Shown: positions 37,034 to 47,040, counted from the first letter of the stretch. The stretch is DNA of 61,544 bases from Bradyrhizobium sp. Tv2a-2 (GCF_000472425.1 NZ_AXAI01000024.1:28565-90108); one strand, 5' to 3'. The notes: generated by a model not told the origin, from the sequence alone. Translations and numbers: made by a program.

Positions 37034-37900
37034 CTACAGCATGCTTGTTTTTTCCGCCCGTATATCGGCCAATTCGCGCGCCATGGCAACAAAGCCGGAG
37101 ACCGGGATGGTTTCCGCCCGCCGGGTCGGATCGACATTGGCTGCGGCCGCAAGGCGGGCCGGATCGGCGGCGAGCGATTTCAGGCTCTGGCGCAGCATCT
37201 TGCGGCGCTGGCCGAAGGCGGCTGCGGCAACCTGCTCCAGCAGGCGGCGGTCGCAAGCGTCGGGCGCCGGCCGCGGCACCAGCCGCACCACCGAGGAGGT
37301 GACCTTGGGCTGCGGCACGAAGGCGGCTGGCGAGATGTCGAACAGGATTTTGGTTTCGCAGCGCCAATTTGCGAGCACGCCCAGCCTGCCATAGGCGTCG
37401 TCGTTCTCCTCCGCGGCGATGCGCTCGGCGACCTCGCGCTGGAACATCAGGACCATCATCTCGTACCACGGCGGCCACGGCTCGGCGGTGAGCCAGCCGA
37501 TCAGCAGGTTGGTCGCGATGTTATAGGGCAGGTTGGCGACAATCTTGGCCTTGCCGGCGCCGATATAAGGCCCGGGATCGAAAGTCTGCGCATCCGCGCA
37601 GACGACCTCCAGCCGTCCCGGATAGCGCGCGGCGATCTCCTCGAGCGCGGGCAGCGCCCGCTCGTCATGCTCGACGGCGATCACGTGCCGCGCGCCCAGC
37701 GCAAGCAACGCCCGCGTCAGGCCGCCGGGGCCCGGCCCGATCTCGACCACGGTGGCATCCTCAAGCGGGGCCGCCGCGCGCGCGATGCGGGCGGTGAGGT
37801 TGAGGTCGAGCAGGAAGTTCTGTCCCAGCGATTTGCGGGCCGACAGGGAATGCTGGCGAATGACGTCGCGGAGCGGCGGCAGATCGTCGATCGCGCTCAT
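37034..37900 (-). CDS. rsmA: 16S rRNA (adenine1518/1519-N6)-dimethyltransferase
   Basis: KsgA, 288 aa, dimethylates the two adenosines of 16S helix 45 late in 30S assembly. QNFLLDLNLTARI, SAM motif VVEIGPGPGGLTRALL and catalytic NLPYNIATNLL are present. The start is the ATG that overlaps the pdxA stop by 4 bp; the ORF also runs open far upstream inside pdxA, which is only a reading-frame shadow. Confidence 0.96.
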   Translation of the reverse strand: MSAIDDLPPLRDVIRQHSLSARKSLGQNFLLDLNLTARIARAAAPLEDATVVEIGPGPGGLTRALLALGARHVIAVEHDERALPALEEIAARYPGRLEVVCADAQTFDPGPYIGAGKAKIVANLPYNIATNLLIGWLTAEPWPPWYEMMVLMFQREVAERIAAEENDDAYGRLGVLANWRCETKILFDISPAAFVPQPKVTSSVVRLVPRPAPDACDRRLLEQVAAAAFGQRRKMLRQSLKSLAADPARLAAAANVDPTRRAETIPVSGFVAMARELADIRAEKTSML

Positions 37901-38925
37901 GCCGTGGCCGGCGCGGGCGTTTTCGCCATGCGCTCGGCCAGCCGCAGCGCGGCGATCAGGCTCGCCGGATTGGCACGGCCGGTGCCAGCGATGTCGAAGG
38001 CCGTGCCGTGGTCGGGCGAGGTGCGGATGAACGGCAGGCCCAGCGTGACGTTGACGGCCTCCTCGAAGGCCAGCGTCTTGATCGGGATCAGCGCCTGGTC
38101 GTGATACATGCACAGGGCGCAGTCGTAGGTTTTCCGCGCAGCTTCGTGGAACGTCGTGTCCGCCGGCAACGGGCCGCGCGCGTCGATGCCTTCGCCGCGC
38201 AGCACCTCGATCGCCGTGGCGATCATGGTCTTGTCCTCGGTGCCGAGCGTGCCGTCTTCGCCGGCATGCGGATTGAGTCCGGTCACTGCCAGGCGCGGCC
38301 GCGCGAGGCCGAAATGGCTGCGCAGCTCGGCCGCGACGATGCGGCCGGTAGAGACGATCAGCTCGGTGGAGAGCTGATCGATCGCTTCGCGCAGCGACAC
38401 GTGAATGGTCACGGGCACGACGGCAAGCAGCGGCGACCACAGCATCATCACCGGCTGCGGCGCCTTGCCGTCGGAGCTCGCGAGCTCGGCCAGGTATTCG
38501 GTGTGTCCGGGGTGCCTGAACCCGGCGCGATAGAGCACGTTCTTGGCGATCGGATTGGTGACGACGGCGCCGGCGCGTCCCGACTGGACGTCGGCAACCG
38601 CGCGGCGAATGGAGGCGAGCACCGCAGGCGCGCTGCTGTCATCTGGACTGCCCGCTCTTGCCGTTATGCCGCGACCGGCGGCCTGGACCGGCAAGGCGGT
38701 CGCAAAGGTCTGCACGGCCTGCTCGGCGGTCACGTCCGCGAGCGGAATCTTGACGCCGAGCGTTTTCGCCCGTTCGGCAAGAAAGGGCAGGTCGCCAATC
38801 AGATAGAATGGCGGGAGCTTCAGCTCATTCCGGCGCAGCCAGGCCGCGATGGTTATGTCAGGCCCGATACCGGCGGGTTCGCCGAGCGTGAGTGCAAGGG
38901 GCGCAAGCGCATTCGGCTCTGCCAT
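37897..38925 (-). CDS. pdxA: 4-hydroxythreonine-4-phosphate dehydrogenase
   Basis: NAD-dependent step of DXP-dependent vitamin B6 synthesis, 342 aa. The family opening APLALTLGEPAGIGPDI, the metal/substrate-binding GHTEYLAEL, and the C-terminal HDQALIPIKTLAF with SPDHGTAFDIAG are intact. Overlaps rsmA by 4 bp and is 2 bp from surA, so it is part of the operon. Confidence 0.96.
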   Translation of the reverse strand: MAEPNALAPLALTLGEPAGIGPDITIAAWLRRNELKLPPFYLIGDLPFLAERAKTLGVKIPLADVTAEQAVQTFATALPVQAAGRGITARAGSPDDSSAPAVLASIRRAVADVQSGRAGAVVTNPIAKNVLYRAGFRHPGHTEYLAELASSDGKAPQPVMMLWSPLLAVVPVTIHVSLREAIDQLSTELIVSTGRIVAAELRSHFGLARPRLAVTGLNPHAGEDGTLGTEDKTMIATAIEVLRGEGIDARGPLPADTTFHEAARKTYDCALCMYHDQALIPIKTLAFEEAVNVTLGLPFIRTSPDHGTAFDIAGTGRANPASLIAALRLAERMAKTPAPATA

Positions 38926-38927
38926 GG

Positions 38928-39875
38928 CTATTTGGAATATTCGATCATCGCGGCTTTGCGGATTTCATCAAGATAGGCTTTCGACGTTGCCTCGTATTTT
39001 TGCGCGTAGATCTTTTCGCGGATTTCCTTCCGGATCGGCGTATCGACGGTGGTCGGCTTGCGGTCGCACAGCACCACCATCTCGACCCCCTGCTTGGTGA
39101 CCTCTGGCGGGGTCAGATGTCCGATCGGCGTGTCGTCGAGAACCTTGCGCAATACCGGGGGAATATCGGCCGACGTCTTGACCACGGCCTCGCGGATTGC
39201 GGCGTTCGGCATGCTTTTGAAATAGGAATTGGCCTCGTCGCAGCTCTGCAGGCGCGCGCGCAGCGTTTCGGCCTCCTTCTGGCGGCTTTCGAAGCTAGCG
39301 GGCGGGGCTCCCTTCGGCACGATCAGCACGATCGGCTGCATCTTGTACTCAAAGGCGTCAGCCTTCTGCGTGTCGTCGCCGCCTTGGGCCTTGATCTGGC
39401 GGTTGACATCCCTTTCGCCGACCTGCAGCCGCTCCTTGTAGCGGCCGCGCACCAGCGCGGTCCAAACCATGTCGGCCCTGATGCGCGATTTCAGCGTGTC
39501 GGGACGGATGCCCTGCGATTCCAGCGACTTGGTCAGCTGGTCCGGGTTGATGCGCATTCGTCCCGCCATCTGCCCATAGGATTCGTCGATATCCGAGCCG
39601 GAGGGATCGACGCCGAACTTCTTGGCTTCCTTGATCTTCAGCTTCTCGTCGATCAATTGGTTGATGATGTCCTGGCGGGCGGGCTGCTTGTGCGCGGTCA
39701 GGAAATCGAGCTTCGAGCGCTGCTCGATATCAAAATCGGTGAGCGGCTCGCCATTGACCATCACGACGACTGTCTGGCTATGCGCCGGCGAAACGTAAAG
39801 CGGCGAGCAGATCGTCGCGACGCAAGCCACCAGTATCGCCCGCACGCAAGAAGTGAATGTAGTCGTCATGGTCAT
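38928..39875 (-). CDS. surA: SurA N-terminal domain peptidyl-prolyl isomerase/chaperone
   Basis: A periplasmic chaperone for outer-membrane proteins, about 315 aa. Signal peptide (FTSCVRAILVACVATICSPL, cleavage after AHS) is followed by a SurA_N segment: VVVMVNGEPLTDFDIEQRSK. A parvulin-like region around residues 170-270 is divergent and may lack catalytic activity. Several Met starts (39875, 39869) and a TTG at 39896 are possible. It sits between lptD and pdxA as in other Proteobacteria. Confidence 0.85.
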   Translation of the reverse strand: MTMTTTFTSCVRAILVACVATICSPLYVSPAHSQTVVVMVNGEPLTDFDIEQRSKLDFLTAHKQPARQDIINQLIDEKLKIKEAKKFGVDPSGSDIDESYGQMAGRMRINPDQLTKSLESQGIRPDTLKSRIRADMVWTALVRGRYKERLQVGERDVNRQIKAQGGDDTQKADAFEYKMQPIVLIVPKGAPPASFESRQKEAETLRARLQSCDEANSYFKSMPNAAIREAVVKTSADIPPVLRKVLDDTPIGHLTPPEVTKQGVEMVVLCDRKPTTVDTPIRKEIREKIYAQKYEATSKAYLDEIRKAAMIEYSK

Positions 39876-39944
39876 CTTCGCTGTCAATCGATTCAACTGG
39901 AGCCGCTTCGCAGCCCGGAATCCGCCTCCCGTTCAACGCGGGCC

Positions 39945-42443
39945 TTACTGAAAACCCGCCGCGCCGCTGGCCGCGGCGGACGAATTGGCGATCGTCCGCA
40001 GGCCGATCTGCAGCATAAAGGTGTGGCTCAGCACCGGCGGCGTCGTCGGCGTCGCATAGTTGTACGATGTGATGTAGTTGGCTGCCAACACGAAGCAGTC
40101 ATCCACATAGCCTGCGCCGACTACATAAGAATTGATCTTGTTGGCTTCCAGATCCCAGCGCGCGCTGCCGCTCACCACCCAGTTCGCAGCAACCTTGACC
40201 GAGGTCGAGCCCAAAATGCCTTCGCGGCGGACCAGATAGCCGATATCCGGCTGTGCTGCGTAGTTGCCGTACATGACGCTGGCCGACCAGCGATCGAAAT
40301 TCGCCGAGGCCTGGGCTTCGAAGCGCTGAACGTTCCAGGTCTGCTCGTCGAAACGCGAGCGGACGCTGAACGTGTAGGTCCGGTTGGGCGAATAGTCGAC
40401 ACTCGCGACATAGTCCGACACGTTCCTCTGCAGGCCGGAATCGACGCCCGTATTGATCTCATCCTGGACCACGTAGGAATTCAGCCCGAAGAGTTGGTAC
40501 GACTGACCGAACATCACCTTGACCGAGCCACCGCGGTCGAATTGCGTGGTCGACTGCACGCCGACATTGGCGCGTCCGCCGCCTTCGACGCGATCGTAGC
40601 CGGAGAACTTGTCGACACTGAACAGGTTGGAGGTATCGAACACCATGCTCTGGGCATCTTCGTTCGGAAGCTTGCCGGCATAGCCTTCGTTCGGACGGAT
40701 GATGATCTGCGCGATCGGCTCGATCGTCGTCGAGCCCCACGGCTCGACGTTGATGAAGGGGTAGCGATATTCGAGGCCGACGGTGGGCATCAGGCGCAGT
40801 GCCTGGGTGTCGCCGACGGGCAGGAAGTTGGAGACACCAGGCTGATTCGAGACGTCGGAGTTGATCGCATCCGCGCGCATGATCGCAAACGGTGTCCAGA
40901 TTTCACCCGCCGAGTCCGTGAACGAGCGCCGCCACTCGCCCTCGACCGAAAGGCGCGTGTAGGTTCCCGGGAAGCCGCGCAACAGACATTGCGAGGGCGT
41001 GCGCGCCAACGGATCGGCCGAGTTGGCCGTGCAGAGGCCGTTGGTAATGGCCGTTGCGGTAATCGGGTCGAACACCGCGTCGTTGCGCGTCAGGTTGGTG
41101 AAGTTGGTCTTGTAGCTGACTTCGCCGCCCAGGATCGAATGGTTGACGACGTTCGAATAATCGAGCACCGGCCAGATCACCGGAACCTGCTGCTGGTTGC
41201 CCGAGAAGCTCAGAAAATAGATCGAGCGCAGGTCGAAGAAGCTGCGGTTGCCGACGCCGGTCAAATAGAGCTGCGAGACCGCTTCGGTCGGCAAGCTCAG
41301 GAACGCGTAGTTCGGGTCCTTGTACTGTCCCAGCCTGTAATCCTGGAAGAAGTAGTAGTCGGACAGGACGACGCCTTCCCAGCCCCAGACCCACTTGTCG
41401 TTGGCCGCGAACTCGCCCCTGGTTTCGAGGCCGCCGCGGAACTGCCGGTCGCCGGGCTGACCGGCGAGGAGGTTGGGATCAAGCTGGTCGATGCCGTAGG
41501 CGCGCACCTGGTAGGAGCCATCCATCAGGCGCTGGCGGAATTCGGCCTGGAACAACACGCCCTGGGTGGTGGTGAAGCGCGGGTTGAAGGTTGCATCCAT
41601 GTCGGGCGAGATCGCCCAGAAGTAGGGAATCTCGATCCCATAGCCGTACGCTGAAGAAGTGCTGGGATTGGGCATCAGGAAGCCCGACTTGCGCTTGACG
41701 GTCGGGTCCGGCGCCGAGAAGTACGGCATATAGGCGAGCGGCACGCCGAAGAACTCAAGCTGCGCCGTCTCGAAATACAGCATCTTCTCCTGCTGGTCAT
41801 GGATGATGCGAGCACCCTTGACCTGCCAGAGCGGCGGCTTCTTTGGATCGTCCTTACACGGGGCGCAGGCCGTGTAGACGCCGTTCTCGAACACGGTGTA
41901 GTTGCCGCTGGAGCGATCGGCGCGGGTCGCGGCCATCCGGGTCTGGTCTGCGGTGTCGACATGCAGCGAATCGACAAAGCCGTCGCGGTAGTCGTCGCTC
42001 AGATCCATGATGTTGGCATAGGTGATCTTGCCCTCCGCATCGGTCATGCGGATGTTGCCTTCGGCATGAAGCCGCTTGGTCTTCTGGTCGTAGATCACCT
42101 TGTCGGCTTCGACCGTGGTGCCGTTGTAGTACAGCTGCACATTTCCGACCGCCGACACCCGCGAGTTGTTGTAGTCGTAGTCGACCTCGTTGGCCTGGAC
42201 CAACATCTGGTTGTCGTTGACAACCTTGGGTGGCGCCGGGCGGGGCGGGCGCGGATTGTATGTGAAGCTTTGCGCGGCTGACGGCGTAGTCGTCACGGTC
42301 CCGATCGCGCCGGTGAGGGCAAGGCAAACGAGCAATGGCAACAGCGACCGGACGCGCGTTGGGACGCACGTCTCCCGCCGGCGCGCGACAGCACGTCGCC
42401 GGAACAGGCGCGAACGCTCGCGAAGGGCGGCGACCAAAGCCAC
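39945..42443 (-). CDS. lptD: LPS assembly outer-membrane protein LptD
   Basis: An 832-aa beta-barrel that inserts lipopolysaccharide into the outer leaflet. After the signal sequence the periplasmic OstA-like domain carries MLVQANEVDYDYNNSRVSAV and VYDQKTKRLHAEGNI-type repeats. The C-terminal barrel ends GAAGFQ. The start is a GTG with AGGAGG 7 bases upstream whose first base is the last base of the lptG stop (TAGTG). The longer ORF would begin inside lptG. A Cys pair (ACAPCKDD) in the N-domain could form disulfides. Confidence 0.95.
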   Translation of the reverse strand: MALVAALRERSRLFRRRAVARRRETCVPTRVRSLLPLLVCLALTGAIGTVTTTPSAAQSFTYNPRPPRPAPPKVVNDNQMLVQANEVDYDYNNSRVSAVGNVQLYYNGTTVEADKVIYDQKTKRLHAEGNIRMTDAEGKITYANIMDLSDDYRDGFVDSLHVDTADQTRMAATRADRSSGNYTVFENGVYTACAPCKDDPKKPPLWQVKGARIIHDQQEKMLYFETAQLEFFGVPLAYMPYFSAPDPTVKRKSGFLMPNPSTSSAYGYGIEIPYFWAISPDMDATFNPRFTTTQGVLFQAEFRQRLMDGSYQVRAYGIDQLDPNLLAGQPGDRQFRGGLETRGEFAANDKWVWGWEGVVLSDYYFFQDYRLGQYKDPNYAFLSLPTEAVSQLYLTGVGNRSFFDLRSIYFLSFSGNQQQVPVIWPVLDYSNVVNHSILGGEVSYKTNFTNLTRNDAVFDPITATAITNGLCTANSADPLARTPSQCLLRGFPGTYTRLSVEGEWRRSFTDSAGEIWTPFAIMRADAINSDVSNQPGVSNFLPVGDTQALRLMPTVGLEYRYPFINVEPWGSTTIEPIAQIIIRPNEGYAGKLPNEDAQSMVFDTSNLFSVDKFSGYDRVEGGGRANVGVQSTTQFDRGGSVKVMFGQSYQLFGLNSYVVQDEINTGVDSGLQRNVSDYVASVDYSPNRTYTFSVRSRFDEQTWNVQRFEAQASANFDRWSASVMYGNYAAQPDIGYLVRREGILGSTSVKVAANWVVSGSARWDLEANKINSYVVGAGYVDDCFVLAANYITSYNYATPTTPPVLSHTFMLQIGLRTIANSSAAASGAAGFQ

Positions 42444-43540
42444 TAGCCGTCCTCCTGATACAGCAAGGCCAAGAAACCCGTGAGGCCGCCCACAAGCACG
42501 GGCAGCCACGCGGCCACGATCGGATGCATCAACTCAGCCTTGCTCAGATCCTCAGTCACTTTCGACAGCACATAGAGCAGAAAGCCCGCGCCCACGCCAC
42601 TCAAAACCATCTTTTGCACGCCGCCCATCCGGAAGAAGCGGAGTGACACTGATGCCGCCAGCATCACCATCGCAGCCAGCAAAAACGGCTGTGCGATGAG
42701 CTTATGGTACTGCAGACGATAGCCGGCCGTCGCAAACCCCGAATTCTCCGATGCACGGATGTAGCTCGGAAGTTGCCAAAAGGACACAGTTTCGGGGGTG
42801 GAGAACGTGTTGCGTACCTGCGCCGCGGTCAGCGTGGTCGCCAGCTCGAATCGATCCTGATCGACCGGCGGTGCGTCGAGCGAGTAACGCCGCACGCCTT
42901 TGAATAGCCAATAGCCATTCTCGAGCGTGGCCTCGCGTGCCTCGATCCGCTCCTTGAACTTGCTGTCCGTATCAAACCGGAACAGCGTCAGCCCGGTGAG
43001 GCGCAAGCCCTGCCGTTCGCTGCGTGCGGCGTTGATGATCACCTGGCCGTCGCTGTTGATTTGATTGAGCCAGAAGCCCGTCGCATCCTGCACGCCGCCG
43101 CCGGGCGCATTGCCGAACAGCTGGGCTTCCATGCGCTTGGAAAGCTCGCTCAGATTCGCCGACATCGGGTTGTAGGCAACCGTGGCGAGCACGCCGAGCG
43201 CGATGGCGCTTGCCAGCGCCGGCGAGATGAACTGCCAGGCGGAGACGCCGGCGGCGCGCGCGACCACCAATTCCAGCCGCCGCGACAACGCGAGGTAGCA
43301 GGTCATGGCGCCGATCAGGATGCAGAACGGCATCATCTTCTCGAGCAGTTGCGGCACGCGGAACAGCGAGGTTTCCGCCACCACCAGCGCGGAAACGCCG
43401 ACCAGGCCCGACGTCTTTCTGACCATCTCGATGTAGTCGACCAGCACCAGCAGCAGGAAAATGCTCGCGAACACGCCAAGCGCCGAGACGACGAAGCGTC
43501 CGGCGAAATAACGTCCAAGCGTGTTGGTGACCATGCTCAT
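42443..43540 (-). CDS. lptG: LPS export ABC transporter permease LptG
   Basis: A 365-aa YjgP/YjgQ-family inner-membrane protein. Hydrophobic segments near both ends (FVVSALGVFASIFLLLVLVDY and AAMVMLAASVSLRFF) enclose a periplasmic jelly-roll domain. It works with LptF and the LptB ATPase to extract LPS. ATGA overlap with lptF and TAGTG overlap with lptD indicate a single translationally coupled operon. Confidence 0.95.
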   Translation of the reverse strand: MSMVTNTLGRYFAGRFVVSALGVFASIFLLLVLVDYIEMVRKTSGLVGVSALVVAETSLFRVPQLLEKMMPFCILIGAMTCYLALSRRLELVVARAAGVSAWQFISPALASAIALGVLATVAYNPMSANLSELSKRMEAQLFGNAPGGGVQDATGFWLNQINSDGQVIINAARSERQGLRLTGLTLFRFDTDSKFKERIEAREATLENGYWLFKGVRRYSLDAPPVDQDRFELATTLTAAQVRNTFSTPETVSFWQLPSYIRASENSGFATAGYRLQYHKLIAQPFLLAAMVMLAASVSLRFFRMGGVQKMVLSGVGAGFLLYVLSKVTEDLSKAELMHPIVAAWLPVLVGGLTGFLALLYQEDG

Positions 43541-44706
43541 GCGGTGGCCGGTCGTCCGAATAGCCGCGACAGGCGGGCATTGGATTTGTTGATCGCCTCC
43601 AGCAGTGCAGCGGGGGGCTCGAGTACGATGCCATCGATGATGACCCAGATGCTGACCGCGATCGCCGCAACCAGCATCAGGTATTGGACGACGGGCGCAA
43701 TCGGCGATTTCACCGCCATCACGGAGCAGGCGAAGCCGATCATGCGCAGGCCGAACACGGCGATGATGGAGCCGCCGATCGAGAAGTTGCGGCTCTGACG
43801 CGTGGTGCGGGGCGCGCCGAGGAAGGCGAAGGTGAGGGCGGCGAAGGCAAAGGGATAGATCGGCGACATGAAGCGGTCATGCAGCTCGGCGCGGAATTGT
43901 CCGGGGATCTGTTTGTAGACCGGATCGTCCTCCGCGGGGTCGATCAGCTCCCACAGATAGCGCTCGCGAATGCCGAGCAGGACGTCGTGGCCCTGCTTGG
44001 AGAATTTGGACATGTCGAAGGCATAGCGACCGAACGCCACCAGCGCGGGATCGCGTTTCCCGGCTTCAAATCGTTGCAGATTGCCGTCTTCCAGCACGAG
44101 GAACGAGCCGTCTCCGCTCTTCAGCACCGTGCCGTGGTCGGCGACGATGCTGACGCGCTCCTTGGGATCGCGACGGTCGTCGATGAAGATGCCCTTGAGC
44201 AGGCCGCCCGGTTGCCGTTCGCGAATGCGAATCGTCAGGTTCTGGTCCAGCTGGGCGAAGCGTCCCGGCTGCAGGATGTTGGCGAGCACATCGGCCGTGA
44301 TCTCGGCGTCCCATTGCTTCAGCCGGCGCATGCCGTCGGGAGCAAGGTAGGCGGCGATGAAGGCTACCAAAAGCGCCACCACGCAGGTGGCGTAGAGGAA
44401 TGGCCGGAACAGCCGGAACGGCGAGAAGCCGGCGGCGTTCATCACGATGATTTCCGAATCGGTCGCGAGTTTGTTCAGCGTGTGCGAGATAGCGATCATC
44501 AGCGCGATTGGCGAGATGATCAGGACCAGCGCAGGGATCACAAGGCTGGTCACGCCGAGAAAGGTCAGGATGGTCTGCCCCTGGCTCGTCATCAAATCGA
44601 TGCCGCGCAACGCTTGCGTAATCCAGATCACGCCCGTCAGGCTGACCAGGACGAGCGCAAACGACGCCAGCGTCGTGCGGAAGATGTATCTATCGATCGA
44701 CCCCAT
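43537..44706 (-). CDS. lptF: LPS export ABC transporter permease LptF
   Basis: A 389-aa YjgP/YjgQ-family partner of LptG, starting MGSIDRYIFRTTLASFALVL. Membrane helices flank the periplasmic jelly-roll domain. The last gene product residues PATA end in a TGA overlapping the lptG ATG. First gene of the operon; its promoter must lie in the 44707-45083 divergent gap. Confidence 0.95.
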   Translation of the reverse strand: MGSIDRYIFRTTLASFALVLVSLTGVIWITQALRGIDLMTSQGQTILTFLGVTSLVIPALVLIISPIALMIAISHTLNKLATDSEIIVMNAAGFSPFRLFRPFLYATCVVALLVAFIAAYLAPDGMRRLKQWDAEITADVLANILQPGRFAQLDQNLTIRIRERQPGGLLKGIFIDDRRDPKERVSIVADHGTVLKSGDGSFLVLEDGNLQRFEAGKRDPALVAFGRYAFDMSKFSKQGHDVLLGIRERYLWELIDPAEDDPVYKQIPGQFRAELHDRFMSPIYPFAFAALTFAFLGAPRTTRQSRNFSIGGSIIAVFGLRMIGFACSVMAVKSPIAPVVQYLMLVAAIAVSIWVIIDGIVLEPPAALLEAINKSNARLSRLFGRPATA

Positions 44707-45083
44707 CGGCTACCGCACGATCCCGCCCCAGACCTCAGGCCAAAGCCTTCGGGCGCCGAAAGCCCAACCAACCCCCAGAAAAAGAGGGTTCCCCATGGTT
44801 GGGCCCAGACGCGCCGAAGCACCTACTCTCTCACTACCATCCCTTTGATCCATCAACAAAATGGCTGACCCATGGCACAGTCGGCCCATGGTTAATATTT
44901 CCCTGATGTGACCGGCCGGCCACGGCGCGGCTTGGCACCGAGCCTGCCAACGGGCCATATTGTGCCATTGAGTCCCGACAGGCCGCCTGGCTCGCGGTCT
45001 GCAGGACGATCGAAACACCCCGCGGACTGCCCTCGGCCGGCTTCTTTGACCTGCCAACGTCCTGATTTTTGGAGGATTTACCT
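44707..45083. promoter_or_regulatory. Divergent promoter region of lptF and pepA
   Basis: A 377-bp gap. It contains an inverted repeat GCCCAACCA (44762-44770) / TGGTTGGGC (44796-44804) with an inner AACCC/GGGTT stem, about 60 bp upstream of the lptF start. cccatgg repeats occur around 44790, 44870 and 44885. No clear -35/-10 seen. The pepA side ends in a strong Shine-Dalgarno, TTGGAGGA. Confidence 0.55.
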
Positions 45084-46586
45084 ATGACCGACGCCGTCAA
45101 GGTCGGCTTCGTCCCTTTTTCCGCCGCCCCGCGTGCGATCCTGGTGGTGTTTTGCGACGACGAGTTGAATATTGGCGCCGCCACCCGCAATGCCCTGGGG
45201 ACGGCTGCCGACCTCGTCAAGCGAGCCGCTGCGACCAGCCGCTTCAAGGGCAAGGGTGGGACCGCGCTCGACCTTCTGGAGCCGGAAGGAATCAAGATTC
45301 AGCGCTTGATAGTCATCGGAGCGGGCAAGGCCTCCGAGCTGAAGCCGCGAGATTTCCTGAAATTCGGGGGTGCGCTCGCTGGCAAGCTGAACGGGGGGAG
45401 CGAGGCGGTTACCGTGATCGCCGAATTGCCCGACGGTGCCATGCATCCCGACCAGGCGGCCGCGGTCGCCGCGGGCATTCGGCTGCGTGCCTATCGATTC
45501 GACCGCTACAAGACCAAGAAGAAGGACGGCGAGGAGGGGGGCCTGCGCGCGGACGTCGCGCTCGCCGTCGACGATGTGCCGGCCGCGCGCAAAGCCTTTG
45601 CGCCTGATTCCCATGTGGTGGACGGCGTCAATCTGGCGCGCGACCTCGTCAACGAGCCGCCGAACGTGCTTTACCCCGAGGAGTTCGCGCGCCGCGCCGC
45701 AGAGCTCAAGAAACTCGGTGTCGAGGTCGAGATCCTCGACGTCAAGGCCATGACCAAGCTCGGGATGGGCGCGCTGCTCGGCGTGGCACAGGGCTCAGTG
45801 CGGCCGGGACGCACGGTGATCATGCGCTACAACGGTGGAAAGCGCGGCGAGGCGCCGCTCGCCTTTGTCGGCAAGGGCGTCTGCTTCGACACCGGCGGCA
45901 TCTCCATCAAGGGCGCCGCCAATATGGAGGACATGAAAGGCGACATGGGCGGCGCAGCTTGCGTCGTTGGCCTCATGCATGCGCTGGCGTCACGGAAGGC
46001 AAAGGTGAACGCGGTCGGAGCCATCGGCCTGGTCGAGAACATGCCTGACGGCAATGCGCAGCGTCCCGGCGATATCGTCACCTCGATGTCGGGCCAGACC
46101 ATCGAGATCATCAACACCGACGCCGAGGGGCGTTTGGTGCTGGCCGACGTGCTCTGGTATGTCGTCAAGAAGCTCAAGCCCAAGTTCATGGTCGACCTCG
46201 CGACTTTGACCGGCGCAATCGTGGTATCGCTCGGCACCGAGCATGCCGGCATGTTCTCCAATAATGACGAGTTGGCGGAGCGGTTGGAGGCCTGCGGGCT
46301 CGCAACGGGCGAGAAGGTGTGGCGGATGCCGCTGGGGCCGGAATACGACAAGCTGATCGATTCGCAATTTGCCGACATGAAGAATACCGGCGGCCGCTAT
46401 GGCGGCTCGATCACGGCCGCGCAGTTCCTGCAGCGCTTCGTCGACAACACGCCATGGGCGCATCTCGATATTGCGGGAACGGCGATGGGCGCACCCAAGA
46501 CCGAGATCAACCAGAGTTGGGGATCGGGCTTCGGCGTCCGGCTCCTGGACCGGCTGGTGAAGGACCATTACGAAGCGAAGAAATGA
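45084..46586 (+). CDS. pepA: Leucyl aminopeptidase (M17)
   Basis: A 500-aa dinuclear-metal aminopeptidase for peptide turnover. The M17 signature NTDAEGRLVLADVL is complete. The metal and catalytic Lys region GVCFDTGGISIKGAANMEDMKG is also intact. The ATG at 45084 is preceded by GGAGG. holC follows with one base between stop and start. Confidence 0.96.
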   Translation: MTDAVKVGFVPFSAAPRAILVVFCDDELNIGAATRNALGTAADLVKRAAATSRFKGKGGTALDLLEPEGIKIQRLIVIGAGKASELKPRDFLKFGGALAGKLNGGSEAVTVIAELPDGAMHPDQAAAVAAGIRLRAYRFDRYKTKKKDGEEGGLRADVALAVDDVPAARKAFAPDSHVVDGVNLARDLVNEPPNVLYPEEFARRAAELKKLGVEVEILDVKAMTKLGMGALLGVAQGSVRPGRTVIMRYNGGKRGEAPLAFVGKGVCFDTGGISIKGAANMEDMKGDMGGAACVVGLMHALASRKAKVNAVGAIGLVENMPDGNAQRPGDIVTSMSGQTIEIINTDAEGRLVLADVLWYVVKKLKPKFMVDLATLTGAIVVSLGTEHAGMFSNNDELAERLEACGLATGEKVWRMPLGPEYDKLIDSQFADMKNTGGRYGGSITAAQFLQRFVDNTPWAHLDIAGTAMGAPKTEINQSWGSGFGVRLLDRLVKDHYEAKK

Positions 46587-46587
46587 G

Positions 46588-47040
46588 ATGACCGAGGTCC
46601 TGTTCTATCATCTTCAAAACATGTCGCTGGACAGTGTGTTGCCGCCGCTGCTTGAGAAATCGCTCGAGCGCGGCTGGCGGGTGGTGGTGCAATCGACCTC
46701 GCAGGAACGCGCGGATGCGCTGGATGCGCATTTGTGGACCTACCGCGACGATTCGTTCCTCCCGCACGCGACCTCACGATCGGCTGATCTGGCCGACCAG
46801 CCGATCGTGCTGGCGCTGGAGGAGGGCAATCCGAACGGCGCCAATGTCCGCTTCCTGGTTGACAATGCCGCCTTGCCGGCGGATGCCGAGAGCTACCAAC
46901 GCATGGTGCTGGTCTTCAACGGCGACGACCCCGATTCGCTCGCCGTTGCCCGCGGCGCCTGGACCGCGTGCAAGTCGCGCGGCTTCGAGGTCACCTATTG
47001 GCAGGCCGATGAGCGCGGCCGCTGGCAGCGGCGCGACTAG
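46588..47040 (+). CDS. holC: DNA polymerase III chi subunit
   Basis: A 150-aa chi subunit that links the clamp loader to SSB. It starts MTEVLFYHLQNMSLD and contains the HLWTYRDDSFLPHA block. Located directly behind pepA, as in many Proteobacteria. Confidence 0.93.
   Translation: MTEVLFYHLQNMSLDSVLPPLLEKSLERGWRVVVQSTSQERADALDAHLWTYRDDSFLPHATSRSADLADQPIVLALEEGNPNGANVRFLVDNAALPADAESYQRMVLVFNGDDPDSLAVARGAWTACKSRGFEVTYWQADERGRWQRRD

Noticed and set aside
38892..41654. 920-residue plus-strand open frame opposite surA and lptD
   Set aside because: It is antisense to two well-supported genes, has an Arg/His/Asp-heavy composition typical of GC-rich shadow frames, and matches no family.
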